Assembly: GCA_036924285.1 (NCBI GenBank)
Contig: JAYKYS010000023.1
Coordinates: 2,108,001-2,172,000 of the forward strand
Reading direction: 5' to 3'
DNA: 64,000 nt
Source of the DNA: Asterella californica
Lineage: Eukaryota > Streptophyta > Marchantiopsida > Marchantiales > Aytoniaceae
Every line of letters begins with the position of its first letter. Position 1 is the first letter of the stretch. The notes under the pieces were generated by a model that was given only the letters and a program-made list of their open reading frames with translations, was not told the origin of the DNA and did no database searches. Shown here in pieces: positions 10,501-19,193 of the stretch. The position numbers were made by a program, and so were the translations under genes.

Positions 10501-12351
10501 AGTAGTATCGACAACTTCTGACTCCCAGTAGTCCGATGTGGGTCGATCCGATTCCGACGTCCCAACTTGATCTCCGAGCAATGGAACTTTGATCCGGTGG
10601 TGATTCGGTCCGATGCGTAAATAACCTTTGTGCCAGTTATCCGTTGCATGTACTGCTCGAAGCCAAGGTCTTCCGAGTAACATTTCATAACTTGACTCCT
10701 TCAAGATTTGAAATGTCATGTTTACTTGCACTCCCATTACTGACACGCAAACTCTCTCCAGCACTCCCAATGGCCTAACTCGCTGTCTGTTAGCCATGCC
10801 AACCGTGATACTAGAAGGACGCGTTGGTACTAGATCCAACTTCCTCATGAGTCGTTCCGAGATGGCATTTACTGCCGATCCTCCATCGACAAGAACATCA
10901 GAGACATCTCTCCCATTGATACGAGCCTCTACTTTTGATGCCTTGTTGCATACCTCTCCTTCACTAGCGTCTAAAGCACTCACACCGACAGTAGAAGGAT
11001 TTACCTTCTTCTTCCGACCTCGTCGGGAGCTTAGACCGCTACGAAGTTCTTTCCTCACCGAAGGATTCAGAGCAATCAACTGTCCCACAGTAATGTTTGC
11101 TCGTTGTTTTCCCACGTCTTCCACCACATTGTATTTTGATTGCTCCATTGAAATTGTGAAATCAGTATTTCCCAATTTCTTCCGTCGCTCTTTGGTTTTT
11201 GAAGAAGATTTGCTACTCCGAGTATTTTGACTTGGAGAATCTTCCATCACGACCGGTTCTCCCTCCTCGAAATACGTCCTCATCCTCTTCCTCTCTTGAG
11301 CTAACAGCTCTACAGACTGAAAACCTTCTCGTACATCTCGCGGCTCCAAGATGTCAATGCATGCTACACCCTTGTCCTTACTTTGTGAAGTTGAAGCTCC
11401 ATCCGCCGTTCCACCATTACGACTCGGACAATTACGTTGGAAGTGTGATCCTCCGCACGTAAAACATCCTTGGCTCGTGTAGTTACTGGGTGATCCTTGC
11501 GGTGGTCCACCTCTGGACTGATAGTTTCCATAACCTCGTGAGCCCCCTCCAACATTTGGACTCCGGTGTTGCAACAAATTCACCATATTGATCTTCAAAT
11601 CTGCCAGAGAATCTGTCAAACTTTTCAACTCATCACGAAAGTCGTGAGTAACAGATCTAGATGGTACAGTGACTGTAACCGCACTAGTAGGAGCTATCGG
11701 AGTCAGATTTTGAAATCGAACAGTCGGAACACTCGCAGGTTTCAGAGTTGGCATGCTCGGCCCTTGCACATCTCCACATGCTGCCCCAACAGTCATTGGT
11801 TGCAAGTCGTCTCCATCCAGACTCTCTTCCATCCTAGTTGCGATCTTCACTGCATCAGCCTTCGAAGTTGGTCTCTCATACCGCACTTGTGTTCGAATCT
11901 CCGGCCTCAATCCCCCAATAAAATTCTTTGTGAGCATTGCTCCAATGCCCACCATCGTTGGTTCTACTACATCTCCACTCTTTCGTAAAACCACCCGAAA
12001 CTTCTGTTCTAATTTCTCCACCCTCTCGGCATAAGTCCTTACTTTCTCTTTCTCTCCTTGTTTGAGGTAAGTTACCTCCACCATTAACTTCTCGTAACTT
12101 TCATCAGGAAGAAAAGTTTCAATTAAGGCCTCCGTCAATACTTCCCAAGTATCATCTGGAGTCCCCACTACTCTTCTCTTCTTCCTATCCTCATACCATG
12201 TCAATGCAGAACTCTCAAGAAATTCAGGTATCAACCCTACCCACTCGCTCTTCTTTCGATCTCCATTGCCAATGCATGCTCTTTTGAAGTCTCTCACAAA
12301 TCCTTCCACGTCTTCTCCATCCTTTCCATAAAACACCGGAAGTTTCCCCAT
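7525..12351 (-). CDS. gag-pol: Element B Gag-Pro-Pol polyprotein (1608 aa), intact
   Basis: One ORF encodes, in order: a retrotransposon gag domain (about 1-230, with GLIPEFLESSALTWYEDRKK); a zinc knuckle CFTCGGSHFQRNC near 295 with CX2CX3HX4C spacing, one residue short of the usual CX2CX4HX4C; an aspartic protease near 485 (VLVDGGSAVNAIS, then LLGRPWL); reverse transcriptase (about 730-930, with FIDDFCVYG near 880); RNase H (YTDAS near 1029, ADLLSR); and integrase. Integrase has the HHCC region (GGHFAGK...CKTCDVCQ, about 1255-1300), the catalytic DD35E residues in GIDFVGP, SDRG and NGLVERTN (about 1309, 1369, 1404), and a C-terminal GPF box (FLRRYFGPF near 1561). I see no chromodomain. The start follows MGKLPVFYGKDGED, matching element C. 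Every catalytic residue I looked for is present. Confidence 0.95.
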   Translation of the reverse strand: MGKLPVFYGKDGEDVEGFVRDFKRACIGNGDRKKSEWVGLIPEFLESSALTWYEDRKKRRVVGTPDDTWEVLTEALIETFLPDESYEKLMVEVTYLKQGEKEKVRTYAERVEKLEQKFRVVLRKSGDVVEPTMVGIGAMLTKNFIGGLRPEIRTQVRYERPTSKADAVKIATRMEESLDGDDLQPMTVGAACGDVQGPSMPTLKPASVPTVRFQNLTPIAPTSAVTVTVPSRSVTHDFRDELKSLTDSLADLKINMVNLLQHRSPNVGGGSRGYGNYQSRGGPPQGSPSNYTSQGCFTCGGSHFQRNCPSRNGGTADGASTSQSKDKGVACIDILEPRDVREGFQSVELLAQERKRMRTYFEEGEPVVMEDSPSQNTRSSKSSSKTKERRKKLGNTDFTISMEQSKYNVVEDVGKQRANITVGQLIALNPSVRKELRSGLSSRRGRKKKVNPSTVGVSALDASEGEVCNKASKVEARINGRDVSDVLVDGGSAVNAISERLMRKLDLVPTRPSSITVGMANRQRVRPLGVLERVCVSVMGVQVNMTFQILKESSYEMLLGRPWLRAVHATDNWHKGYLRIGPNHHRIKVPLLGDQVGTSESDRPTSDYWESEVVDTTSDVGTNSSDSESENTSSEEEREERNVGVNVVDLFPSPEVQRDRDKEPLTPEEVERRIATLRYGSKVTKEEKSCFEEIFRKYIHVFAFSYKDLREVTLEQHRIELEKEVKPVRQKQRRVSPPIADLVKEEIEKLHTAGFIYEVEHSEWVSPIVIVKKKNGKLRVCVDYKKLNAVTKKDYYPLPFIDEILEEVAGNEWYSFGDGYSGYNQIKIAPEHQHLTTFTTPWGTFAFRVMPFGLCNAPATFQRFMNKVFEPFLGKFVRDFIDDFCVYGSKEKHFEHLVKVLECLDVANASLNPEKCIFGCEEGLLLGHIISKDGIAVDPEKVQKILELPFPSTLTKLRQFLGMVGYYRRFILSFSHKAYALTAYLKKGVDYVLILGDEEALAAFEELKKALTSAPILVKPDWNKQFILYTDASNIAVGCTLSQYDVEGRDHPIAYASRQMIKAERNYSVTEREGLAVIYALRKFRHYLIGGKFTIVTDHKALKYIFNKPMVEGRLARWKLLLSEYDYEICDRPGKKHANADLLSRPYDGDGEEPVDDTFPDEDLMVLSNSIIPIEYQEIWDFVTEGVYPDGMRTREKKALVKRSQPYSVVEGVLFREGVDGVLRRAASKEESLRLMEEFHDGPVCGGHFAGKLTAHKILNAGYHWRGMFRDCLTYCKTCDVCQAFAIKSSVSTPLRSIPVLGPFEKWGIDFVGPLNRTPRNNKYIVVATDYLTKWVEARPLVTIGEVEVGRFLYERIITRFGCPLELVSDRGREFVSGMTTAMCTHFSISQRVTTSYKPSSNGLVERTNFTLCQMLAKDADMEGAKHNWDKRLHAVLWEYRTTVKTSTGYSPFKMVYGLESRLPIQFDLTTFQTLQAGLKRKGGQIAEKERRETLLELEENRDDAAQRIEMAQLQQKKSYDKRLAKNKTKLQPFQKGEWVMLWDAIRHKRVQKKFLRRYFGPFIISKVWSNNTYDLQERSGTFFDRVNHDKLKKFHQRDTSLRGRSEN

Positions 12352-12486
12352 TCTTCTCTTCTTTTCTTCTTCTTACTCGAGGTACTACTTGTAGATGTGA
12401 AGATCGCACTTCACCGCAATCCACAATTTCCCCATTGAGCTCTCTCCTCTCCAAAGGTTGGAGTAAGTTTGACCCTCATGGTCATC

Positions 12487-12951
12487 TTATCTCTCGTGTG
12501 ATAGACTATCTCCATCCTCGCTAGAGGTCTTCACTCGTTCCGTTTCTACACTCAACCTTCTCTCCAGACCTTCGGCTACAGTTTCTAGCAAAGCAACCAC
12601 TGCGCTACACTCGTGCTCAACTGGAATCCCGTCCACTCCACATCTAGGACAAAAGGTTGTAGGGTCAATGACAGCTTGTCTAGGGGAAGAAGGACCTATG
12701 TGTAAGCTTAAGTCGACCAACCCTCTTCGCTCACGCAAAAGTCTATTCTTTGTAGGACACTTGCTCACTTTATGTCCTTCTTCTCCACACAAAAAGCACC
12801 TCGAGTTCTTCTCCTGGTTCTTACGACTACTCTCTGTTTCTTCCTCAAATTCTAGTCGAAATTCTCCTTTCGCCAGATCAGCGGTAACTATCACCGCATA
12901 GCCTTGAGGGATCTTGCTCAACCTCAATTTCCACTCTTGCTGTCCTTCCAT
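12487..12951 (-). CDS. Leader ORF of element B: small two-zinc-motif protein (154 aa)
   Basis: This separate ORF lies between the primer-binding site and gag. It starts MEGQQEWKLRLSKIPQG and has a CCHC knuckle, CFLCGEEGHKVSKC (CX2CX4HX4C), at about residues 52-65. A conserved stretch follows (VDLSLHIGPSSP), then a second cysteine/histidine motif, CPRCGVDGIPVEHEC, and a helical C-terminus (ALLETVAEGLERRL). Element C carries the same architecture at 55859-56350 with little identity elsewhere, so the ORF has been kept by selection. It is in the same frame as gag-pol but separated from it by several stops. It may be a nucleic-acid chaperone or a regulator. The function is unknown. Confidence 0.75.
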   Translation of the reverse strand: MEGQQEWKLRLSKIPQGYAVIVTADLAKGEFRLEFEEETESSRKNQEKNSRCFLCGEEGHKVSKCPTKNRLLRERRGLVDLSLHIGPSSPRQAVIDPTTFCPRCGVDGIPVEHECSAVVALLETVAEGLERRLSVETERVKTSSEDGDSLSHER

Positions 12952-13522
12952 GACGATGATCTGTCGTACATCTCTCTCGCTCTATAGTTTGTTTGACACT
13001 TTTTTATCACTCGACTATCTTCTCGCTTAACAATCTCTCACATTACTAAGTAGAAGCTTAACTTGTCAACCCTGAGCCTCAGAGATCGAACATAACCCTC
13101 TCAAGAATTCTGTAATTCTTTCACTCTTTTACTTCAGCAAACGATATAACAGATTTGACCCCCCTTCGCTTCGAATGCCATAACTCCAGTTCTACTCGAT
13201 CAATTCACGCATGATTTGGGTGCCTAGATAGCTTATCTTGCAAGCTATCAGCATGGAAGATTTCAAGGTCTAACTCTAAAAACTGAAAATATGAAAATGA
13301 CTGTAAACTCCTTCCCGAGAGCTCACTATTTGATACCGAAAAACCCCCTTAACTTCCGAAAGACATAACTCTCTCCTCACAATTGATCTCTCGGAGATAT
13401 CAAGCTTATTGGAAAGCTTATCTTGCCCTCTATAACATGGTGTATGTACAAAGGTTCTGAACTCATGCTCGAAAACAGACATGAACTGTACTAACGACTA
13501 CATACGAATCTTTGTATCGAGG
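12952..13522 (-). other. Untranslated leader of element B
   Basis: No ORF here looks coding. Two related modules of roughly 100 bp can be seen around 13150-13250 and 13330-13440. Each has an ATAACTC-type block (GAGTTATG in the sense strand) and an AGCTTATCTTG block. An 8-bp inverted repeat GATAGCTT/AAGCTATC (13227-13234, 13242-13249, 7-nt loop) could form a hairpin in the RNA leader. Confidence 0.5.
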
Positions 13523-13539
13523 TCCCGGCAACGGAACCA
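13523..13539 (-). other. Primer-binding site of element B
   Basis: The minus-strand sequence TGGTTCCGTTGCCGGGA lies 3 nt inside the 5' LTR. It begins with TGG and closely resembles the PBS of element D (TGGCGCCGCTGCCGGGGA), a form I associate with plant gypsy elements primed by tRNA-Asp. The tRNA identity is from memory and not checked. Confidence 0.7.
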
Positions 13540-13542
13540 AAA

Positions 13543-14341
13543 TGTAAGCCGGCCTGTCTCTCACCCAGGGGTACCTCAGATGACTAGGATTACTAGTGCA
13601 CCCTAATTACAAAGATTTAAGTACACCCATGCTCACTTCACTCAACTCTCTGACCCGTATGGTCACATCGGTACCTCTAATAGCGTTCCTGCACACAAGT
13701 TCTAATCCCGCTCTCAACATTACATCGCAAAATACTCAAGGACTCCAAGGTCTCCAATGCTCACTTTACTTACAGTCAGGAAAATGAGAGTGTCTTCCAC
13801 CTTCTCAACTCCTCCTTATATACTCTACAACTTCTTACCGTGGTAACTTTCACTAAGTTACGTTACCTCATGGTAAGTGCGCAATCCAAAATAGTAAAAC
13901 TTCTAAAGGCTACTAAGCCTTTAAGAATAGCACACACATTACTTGTTCTACTTTACAAAAGTAAGAGATTCTCCTACTTTAGCTTTTGTAAAGTGTTAAC
14001 TTTCCACCCTATCCAATCGGAAGGCGACAACAAACTAATACGTCTTTTGAGGAGCATCTTTAGATCTTTGTGCATGACTTTCCATCATGCATCCAATCAA
14101 CGATGGTCAACAAAGTTACATACTTTTGAGAAGCATATTTAGAGCTCCGCACTTGTCACATAGTGTCATAGTGGAACCTCTAATAGTTTCTCCAACTTAG
14201 TTATAACTATCTCCGCTAGTTATGGCTAGTTTTGATCACTCTAGATTTAGATCTTCGAACTAGAGTAACCTATAAGATAGTCATACCTAATGAAACTTAT
14301 ATAAACATGCACACAAATAATGGGATACTTGTGACGTGACA
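13543..14341 (-). repeat. 5' LTR of element B
   Basis: This is 799 bp with TG...CA ends and would carry the promoter. The minus-strand TATA box is at 13816-13822. It matches the 3' LTR except for a one-base indel. Confidence 0.93.
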
Positions 14342-16333
14342 GGACCTATTGTAGACGAGTTTGCAGAGGCTTTTGCTGGTCGTGCTATCTATTCCATGGG
14401 AGACTTATATTCAGGTTATGATCAGTTTCAATTATCCTCAGAGAGTAGAGACTTGACTACAATGAGGACACCTTTGGGGTTACTAAGGATGTGCACCTTG
14501 CCACAAGGTGCTACCAATTCTGTAGCACATATGATGAATGGCATGAATAAAGTTTTGAGGGATTTCATTCCTGAAAAAACTATGCCATTCCTTGATGATG
14601 TGCCGATCAAAGGGTGTGCTGAGGAGGAGAAGAATGAGGTAAAAGATCAGAGGGGGTGCCGTAAGTTTGTAGCAGATCACATAGCTGATTGTGATAAGAT
14701 ACTGAGTCGACTGGAAGAGGTTCATTTGACTTTATCAGGAGCCAAGTCTGTGTTTGGAGTACAAGAGGTGTTAATAGTGGGACATCTGTGTGGATCTTAT
14801 GGTCGGAAACCTTGTCCAAACAAGGTTGATGCCATCCGAAGGATGAAGGAGACATGTGGATCGGTTACTGAGGTGAGAAGGTTTCTAGGAGCATGTGTGT
14901 TTTATCATATATGGATTCCACACTTTGCACATGTAGCAGATCCGTTGTACAAGCTGCTGAGGAAGGGGCAAAGATTTCAGTGGCAAGAGGAGCAAAGCGA
15001 GTCTATGAGGAAGTTGAAGGATCTTTTAGCTTCACCACCAACTCTACGGAAGGTAACATATGAGTTGGGCAGATCTGTTATCCTTACTGTTGATACTAGT
15101 CCTATTGGCATTGGATGGGCTGTAGGACAAGACGATGAGGATGGAAATAGATATGTGGTGCGTTTTGGTGCTAAGGTATTAAGTTCACGGCAGAGAGACT
15201 ACCCTCAGGTCAAGAGAGAGCTATGGGGAGTAGTTACTGCGATGAAGAGTGATAAGGAATACTTGATAGGAGCACCTGTGGTTGTGGAGACAGATTGTTT
15301 ACCTCTCTTGGGAATGATCACTAGCTGTACAACTCCAGATATTGCTATGTTGAGGTGGATAGCATATATCAAGTCCTTGAACCCAGAGTTTAGACATATT
15401 GCAGGAAAAGACAATCCTGTGGCAGATATGTTATCAAGGGCTAGGTATTACGATGAGAAAGAAATGATAGATGATCAGGAGGATGTGGGAACTGATTTCT
15501 ATTCTAGTGCTCTTGCTAGAAGAGATAGAAGCTGTTTTGTAGCTCCATTGGAGTTATTTGAGGAAACTATATATGATGGCGAGTGGTTGGATCTTGGATG
15601 CTATTTGAGTTCATTGGAAAGGCAAGAAGGCTGGTCTGATGCAGATTTCAAGAGGATCCGTAGAACAGCTTATGGTTACTTTTTACATGGAGGACATCTA
15701 TGGAAGCGCCCTAAGCTACAAGGAGGTATACCGCAGCGGGTAGTATGTGACTTGGAATTGCAGCAGAAGCTGATCAAGGAGTTCCATGAGAGTTTATGGG
15801 CTGGTCATAGAGGAGTTTGGGCTACATTTGCCAAGATGAAGGAAAAGTATTGGTGGAAGGGTATGTATAAGGATGTAGTACAGTTTGTTTCATCCTGTAT
15901 ACCTTGCCAGATGTATTCCAACGTACATCATCGTGATGGATTGCATCCTACTTATCCTTTAGCCATTCATTATAAATGGGTAGTTGATCTGGTAACTATG
16001 CCATTTGGACTTGGACAAATGAGGTATCTAGTCTTGGCTAGAGAAGATCTATCTAACCAAGTTGAAGGCCGTGCTCTGAGGACGAAGACCACTGCTAGTG
16101 TCTGCCGCTTTCTACTTGAAGATGTTATTTGTAGATATGGGTGTGTGGGAAAGATCACTGCAGATAGGGGTGAGCTGGATGCACAAGAAGCAGTTGAGTT
16201 CTTCAAGCGATTGGGAATCAAGTTGGCGTTAACCACTGCTTACAATCCTGAAGGGAATGGCAAGAGCGAACGAGGTCATCCGCCAATCATCAAAGCTTTG
16301 GTAAAAGCTTGCAAGGGTAAGATCCGTGAATGA
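14342..16333 (+). CDS. pol: A2 pol, second part: RT, RNase H, integrase core
   Basis: This continues the reading broken at 6711. The reverse transcriptase palm has DLYSGYDQFQL, TPLGLLRMCTLPQGATNS and the catalytic box MPFLDDVPIKGC. RNase H has LTVDTSPIGIGWAVGQD, KRELWGVVTAMKSDKEYLIG and NPVADMLSRA. Integrase has the zinc region (HESLWAGHRGVW...CIPCQMYSN) and the catalytic D, D and E in VVDLVTMPFG, ITADRGELDA and NGKSERGHPP. It ends at TGA 16331-16333 in a context that reads E-stop-PRLLPFALW, where a Trp codon is expected. The A2-type fragment at 19416-20371 has TGA at exactly the same place. The same frame stays open after the stop (next entry). Confidence 0.9.
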   Translation, partial: GPIVDEFAEAFAGRAIYSMGDLYSGYDQFQLSSESRDLTTMRTPLGLLRMCTLPQGATNSVAHMMNGMNKVLRDFIPEKTMPFLDDVPIKGCAEEEKNEVKDQRGCRKFVADHIADCDKILSRLEEVHLTLSGAKSVFGVQEVLIVGHLCGSYGRKPCPNKVDAIRRMKETCGSVTEVRRFLGACVFYHIWIPHFAHVADPLYKLLRKGQRFQWQEEQSESMRKLKDLLASPPTLRKVTYELGRSVILTVDTSPIGIGWAVGQDDEDGNRYVVRFGAKVLSSRQRDYPQVKRELWGVVTAMKSDKEYLIGAPVVVETDCLPLLGMITSCTTPDIAMLRWIAYIKSLNPEFRHIAGKDNPVADMLSRARYYDEKEMIDDQEDVGTDFYSSALARRDRSCFVAPLELFEETIYDGEWLDLGCYLSSLERQEGWSDADFKRIRRTAYGYFLHGGHLWKRPKLQGGIPQRVVCDLELQQKLIKEFHESLWAGHRGVWATFAKMKEKYWWKGMYKDVVQFVSSCIPCQMYSNVHHRDGLHPTYPLAIHYKWVVDLVTMPFGLGQMRYLVLAREDLSNQVEGRALRTKTTASVCRFLLEDVICRYGCVGKITADRGELDAQEAVEFFKRLGIKLALTTAYNPEGNGKSERGHPPIIKALVKACKGKIRE

Positions 16334-16933
16334 CCTAGACTGCTACCATTTGCTTTGTGGGCAGATCGTACAACTCATAGTACCGTTACAGGTTACATGC
16401 CAGCAGAGTTGATACTAGGGCAAAAACCTGTGATGCCGATTGAGGAGGTTGTGCCTACTTGGAATGTTTTGCCATGGGAAGATGGTAGAAGTACGGAGGA
16501 TCTTCTTGCATTAAGGATCCAGCAGTTAGAACGAAGACCTGAGGATGTTGCCAAAGCTGTGGAAAGGTTAAAGACTGCTAGAGAGAGAAACAAAGGCAGA
16601 TTTGATAGAACGCATAGATTACGACCTAAACCAGTTAAGGAGGGTGATTGGGTGTTAGTCTATGATAGTAGTCTTGATAATCAGCATAGCGCTATCAGAA
16701 AGTTTTCCAAGAGATGGTTCGGACCTTATGTGGTGTTAGAAGTTTATGATAATGCCACATACTCCTTGAGAGAGTTAGATGGTGCAGTGCTCAAGATACC
16801 AGTCGCAGGAAAGAGAATCAAGCTCTTTAGAAGGAGAGGGGAGGATCGGAACGTTGCAGAGTTTACAGAGGATGAAGTTGAAGACTCAATGCAGGTTGAA
16901 GATGAGTTTGAAGCCGAAGCTGAAGAGTCTTGA
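16334..16933 (+). CDS. pol: A2 integrase C-terminal region after an in-frame TGA
   Basis: The frame continues unbroken after TGA 16331-16333 with PRLLPFALWADRTTHSTV, GYMPAEL and LGQKPVMPIEE, then a coiled stretch (ERLKTARERNKGRFDRTHRL). It then has the GPY/F-type box KRWFGPYVVLEVYDNATYSL and an acidic tail. The region is well preserved, which suggests that the stop is recent or read through. It ends at TGA 16931-16933, shortly before the polypurine tract. Confidence 0.82.
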   Translation, partial: PRLLPFALWADRTTHSTVTGYMPAELILGQKPVMPIEEVVPTWNVLPWEDGRSTEDLLALRIQQLERRPEDVAKAVERLKTARERNKGRFDRTHRLRPKPVKEGDWVLVYDSSLDNQHSAIRKFSKRWFGPYVVLEVYDNATYSLRELDGAVLKIPVAGKRIKLFRRRGEDRNVAEFTEDEVEDSMQVEDEFEAEAEES

Positions 16934-16967
16934 TCTGGATGGCACATACCGGAGGATGTGCAGGTTC

Positions 16968-16979
16968 AGAGGGGGTGGA
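16968..16979 (+). other. Polypurine tract of A2
   Basis: AGAGGGGGTGGA directly precedes the 3' LTR at 16980. A very similar purine run precedes the LTR of the A2-like remnant at 30450 on the minus strand. Confidence 0.75.
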
Positions 16980-18261
16980 TGTCGCGCAACTTGGCGGCTA
17001 CATGTTATATTTCTACTCCGACGCTTGAGTTTAGTAGTTCTAGAAGTTAGCCTATATTTCTTCTAGTCGTTTATGTATATGTTTGACACCTTTGCATACG
17101 GTGTTAACACTATTTTGAGTCTTAGTAGGTTGATCACCATGTTGATAGGGCTTAAGCTCATGGGTTGTATTTGCGTGTCGCTCATGCACGCTTTCTAGCT
17201 GATTTAAGTTATTTTTCGGGGCTGCGTGTCGTTTTAAGTAATTTAAGTTTTACGCTGGCACTCTAGGGGGCTTGACGTGGTAGCCTATGAGTAAAACTAA
17301 GTTGCCACGTGGTTTAGGGTACTAAAGGACAACCAAGTGGAGCTATGAACTCCCATTGGTCCGTTTTTGTCTTTTGTTAAACTCTAAATTTAGAAATAGC
17401 GCTCTAGAGTAGAGTTCGAGCATTTGGTGAGGTATCTTCGAAATCTGAGAACACAGGAAGAGAGAGCTCGTCGTGCCAAGCACTGTCAGTGAAATTTTGC
17501 TCGATTTGGATCAATAAACAAGGAGTTATGCCCAATTGAAGTTCGGATTGTGCCAAAACTGCATCACTTTTGTTGATTTTGGGGTTTTCGGTGCCAATTG
17601 CAGCAGAATTGAGGAAATCACTTCAAAACTTCGTGGTTGCGTTCACTGTCAGGAGGGCTACGACTGTCCAAAAAGTTTCGAATCATTTGAGTAACTGAGT
17701 AATTCAGGGCGGCCGCTGAAGCAGAGGGGGTCTGAAAAGCTCTTAATCTAGAGCAGCGACTTTAGAGAAGGAGATCTGGAGTTCTACAAACATTCAGGAG
17801 TCCCAACTTCACAGGGATGTTCAGCATCCTGTAGACTTCAAATACTGTGAGAAGATTTGAAATTCATCGAGCCAATTCTCTGTTCTATGTCTGAATAGCT
17901 GTCTAGGTATCAGAAATTGCCATAATTCTCTTATTCAGAACTTTTCTGTTCATATCTCCGTGTCAGAATTTGATCTCAGGTTGAAACTTCGTCTGTGAGT
18001 TCAGTAGTACCTCATTTGCATGTAGGGGAAGTTTAGAGGTCTAAACCTTCATAGTTTTCCTCTCTTTGAGTGTCAAAGTTCACCGCTTAAGCCTATTACT
18101 ACCAGTGAGACCTAAATTTCGCTTTTTGAGCATATCAGAGGATCCTACACTCCTGTGTGAGTGTTTATAGCTCCTGTTGTGACCTGAAAGCCAACCTCTT
18201 GAGTAAACAACCACAGCCAGAAGCCCGGCGCTTTCCTAGGTAGACGGATCACACTCCGACA
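16980..18261 (+). repeat. 3' LTR of element A2
   Basis: This stretch of 1282 bp begins TGTCGCG and ends CTCCGACA. It is the partner of 2104-3386, and the right target copy CCGC follows at 18262-18265. Confidence 0.92.
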
Positions 18262-19136
18262 CCGCTGGCTCCGTTTCAAAAGTGGGGGATCAACTTTGTG
18301 AGGCCTATCGCCCCGGTGGCGAGAAGAACACGAGCCCGGTACATTCTAATAGCCACCGACTATGCTACCAAGATGGTGGAAGGCGAGGCCACAAGGAAGA
18401 ACGATGCCGTCGTGGTAGCCAGGTTCCTTTGGCACAACATCATCACTAGGTATGGATGTCCACTAGAATTGGTATCAGATAGGGTACTCATTTCTTAAAT
18501 GAGACTATCTCCCTCCTGACCCAATACTTCAGGATTAAGCATAGGAAGACGACGCCGTACAACCCGAAAGCGAATGGACTGACGGAGAAGTCGAACGGTC
18601 TTCTGTGTAACATCCTGAATAAGGTAACTGTTAACCATGCGTATGATTGAGACACGAAATTGCCATCTATGTTATGAGCTTTCCGGATTTCACCCAAGGT
18701 CACAACCCAGAAGACGCCTTTCTACTTAACTTACGGCATGACACCTATTGTGACCATTGAGTTAGAGATCCCAACATACCGGTTAGCGGTATCCGAACGC
18801 ATGGGAGAAGAAGACAGCCAGGAGCAGCGTCTTCTGAATTTCGTAGAGTTTGAAGAAGATAGGAATGCAGCCTTGGAGAAGACATACGAGGTACAAGCAC
18901 AACGTAAGGTGAACTACGATAACAAGCTGAGGAAGGTGACCGTCGTGGATGGGGACTTGGTTCTTCTCTACGACAACTGACATCTTAAGTTCCCCGGGAA
19001 ACTTCATCTTCGCTGGATGGGTCCTTACCGCGTCTTGGAAGTCTTCGACAATGACTCCTTGCAGTTGGAAGAGTTGGACGGTACACTGATGATCACTCGT
19101 GTTAATGAGTGGCGTGTCAAGAAGTACTGGACGTAA
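18262..19136 (+). pseudogene. pol: Element A pol, last part: integrase core and C-terminus
   Basis: The reading continues from 2103 with LAPFQKWGINFV, then RYILIATDYATKMVE, ITRYGCPLELVSDR and the region TTPYNPKANGLTEKSNG (catalytic Glu). A one-base loss of G near 18484 shifts the frame inside the SDRG motif. Downstream there are TGA codons at 18648-18650 and 18675-18677 (Trp in element D) and at 18978-18980 (probably from CGA). The C-terminal box LRWMGPYRVLEVFDND is present, and the reading ends at TAA 19134-19136. It is clearly dead. Confidence 0.88.
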
Positions 19137-19177
19137 ACAGAAGTGTAGAGACACTGATGTTTGCGGGGACGCAAACA

Positions 19178-19193
19178 TGTGAGGGTGGGCGTA
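19178..19193 (+). other. Polypurine tract of element A
   Basis: TGTGAGGGTGGGCGTA abuts the TGTGGTGCC start of the A LTR. Element D has the same arrangement (GAGAGGGGGAGTA then TGTG), which helps to define where the LTRs of both families begin. Confidence 0.7.

Larger units (their letters stand above)
6712..14341 (-). mobile_element. Ty3/gypsy element B, complete and apparently intact
   Basis: Two LTRs (5' LTR 13543-14341, 3' LTR 6712-7511) enclose a small leader ORF and a single uninterrupted gag-pro-pol ORF of 1608 codons on the minus strand. A primer-binding site and a polypurine tract sit just inside the LTRs. The direct repeat GGAC flanks it (6708-6711, 14342-14345). Side-by-side reading of the LTRs shows one single-base length difference (near 6917 versus 13747), so this is the youngest insertion in the window and possibly still competent. 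Confidence 0.95.
2104..18261 (+). mobile_element. Ty3/gypsy element A2, complete, carrying element B
   Basis: Two LTRs (2104-3386 and 16980-18261) with TG...CA ends flank a gag-pro ORF and a pol ORF. The direct repeat CCGC lies at 2100-2103 and 18262-18265. Deleting the element plus one CCGC restores the integrase reading PILPLAPFQK of element A, which proves the insertion boundaries. The LTRs differ at roughly ten positions by eye, so the insertion is fairly young, but older than B, which sits inside its pol. The pol belongs to a different clade from A, B, C and D: it has an FLDDVPIKGC-type catalytic box and a DHGS protease. Confidence 0.93.

Noticed and set aside
10718..11988. Several plus-strand frames (10718-11230, 11566-11988 and others)
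   Set aside because: They are antisense shadows of the intact gag-pro region of element B, with no motifs of their own.
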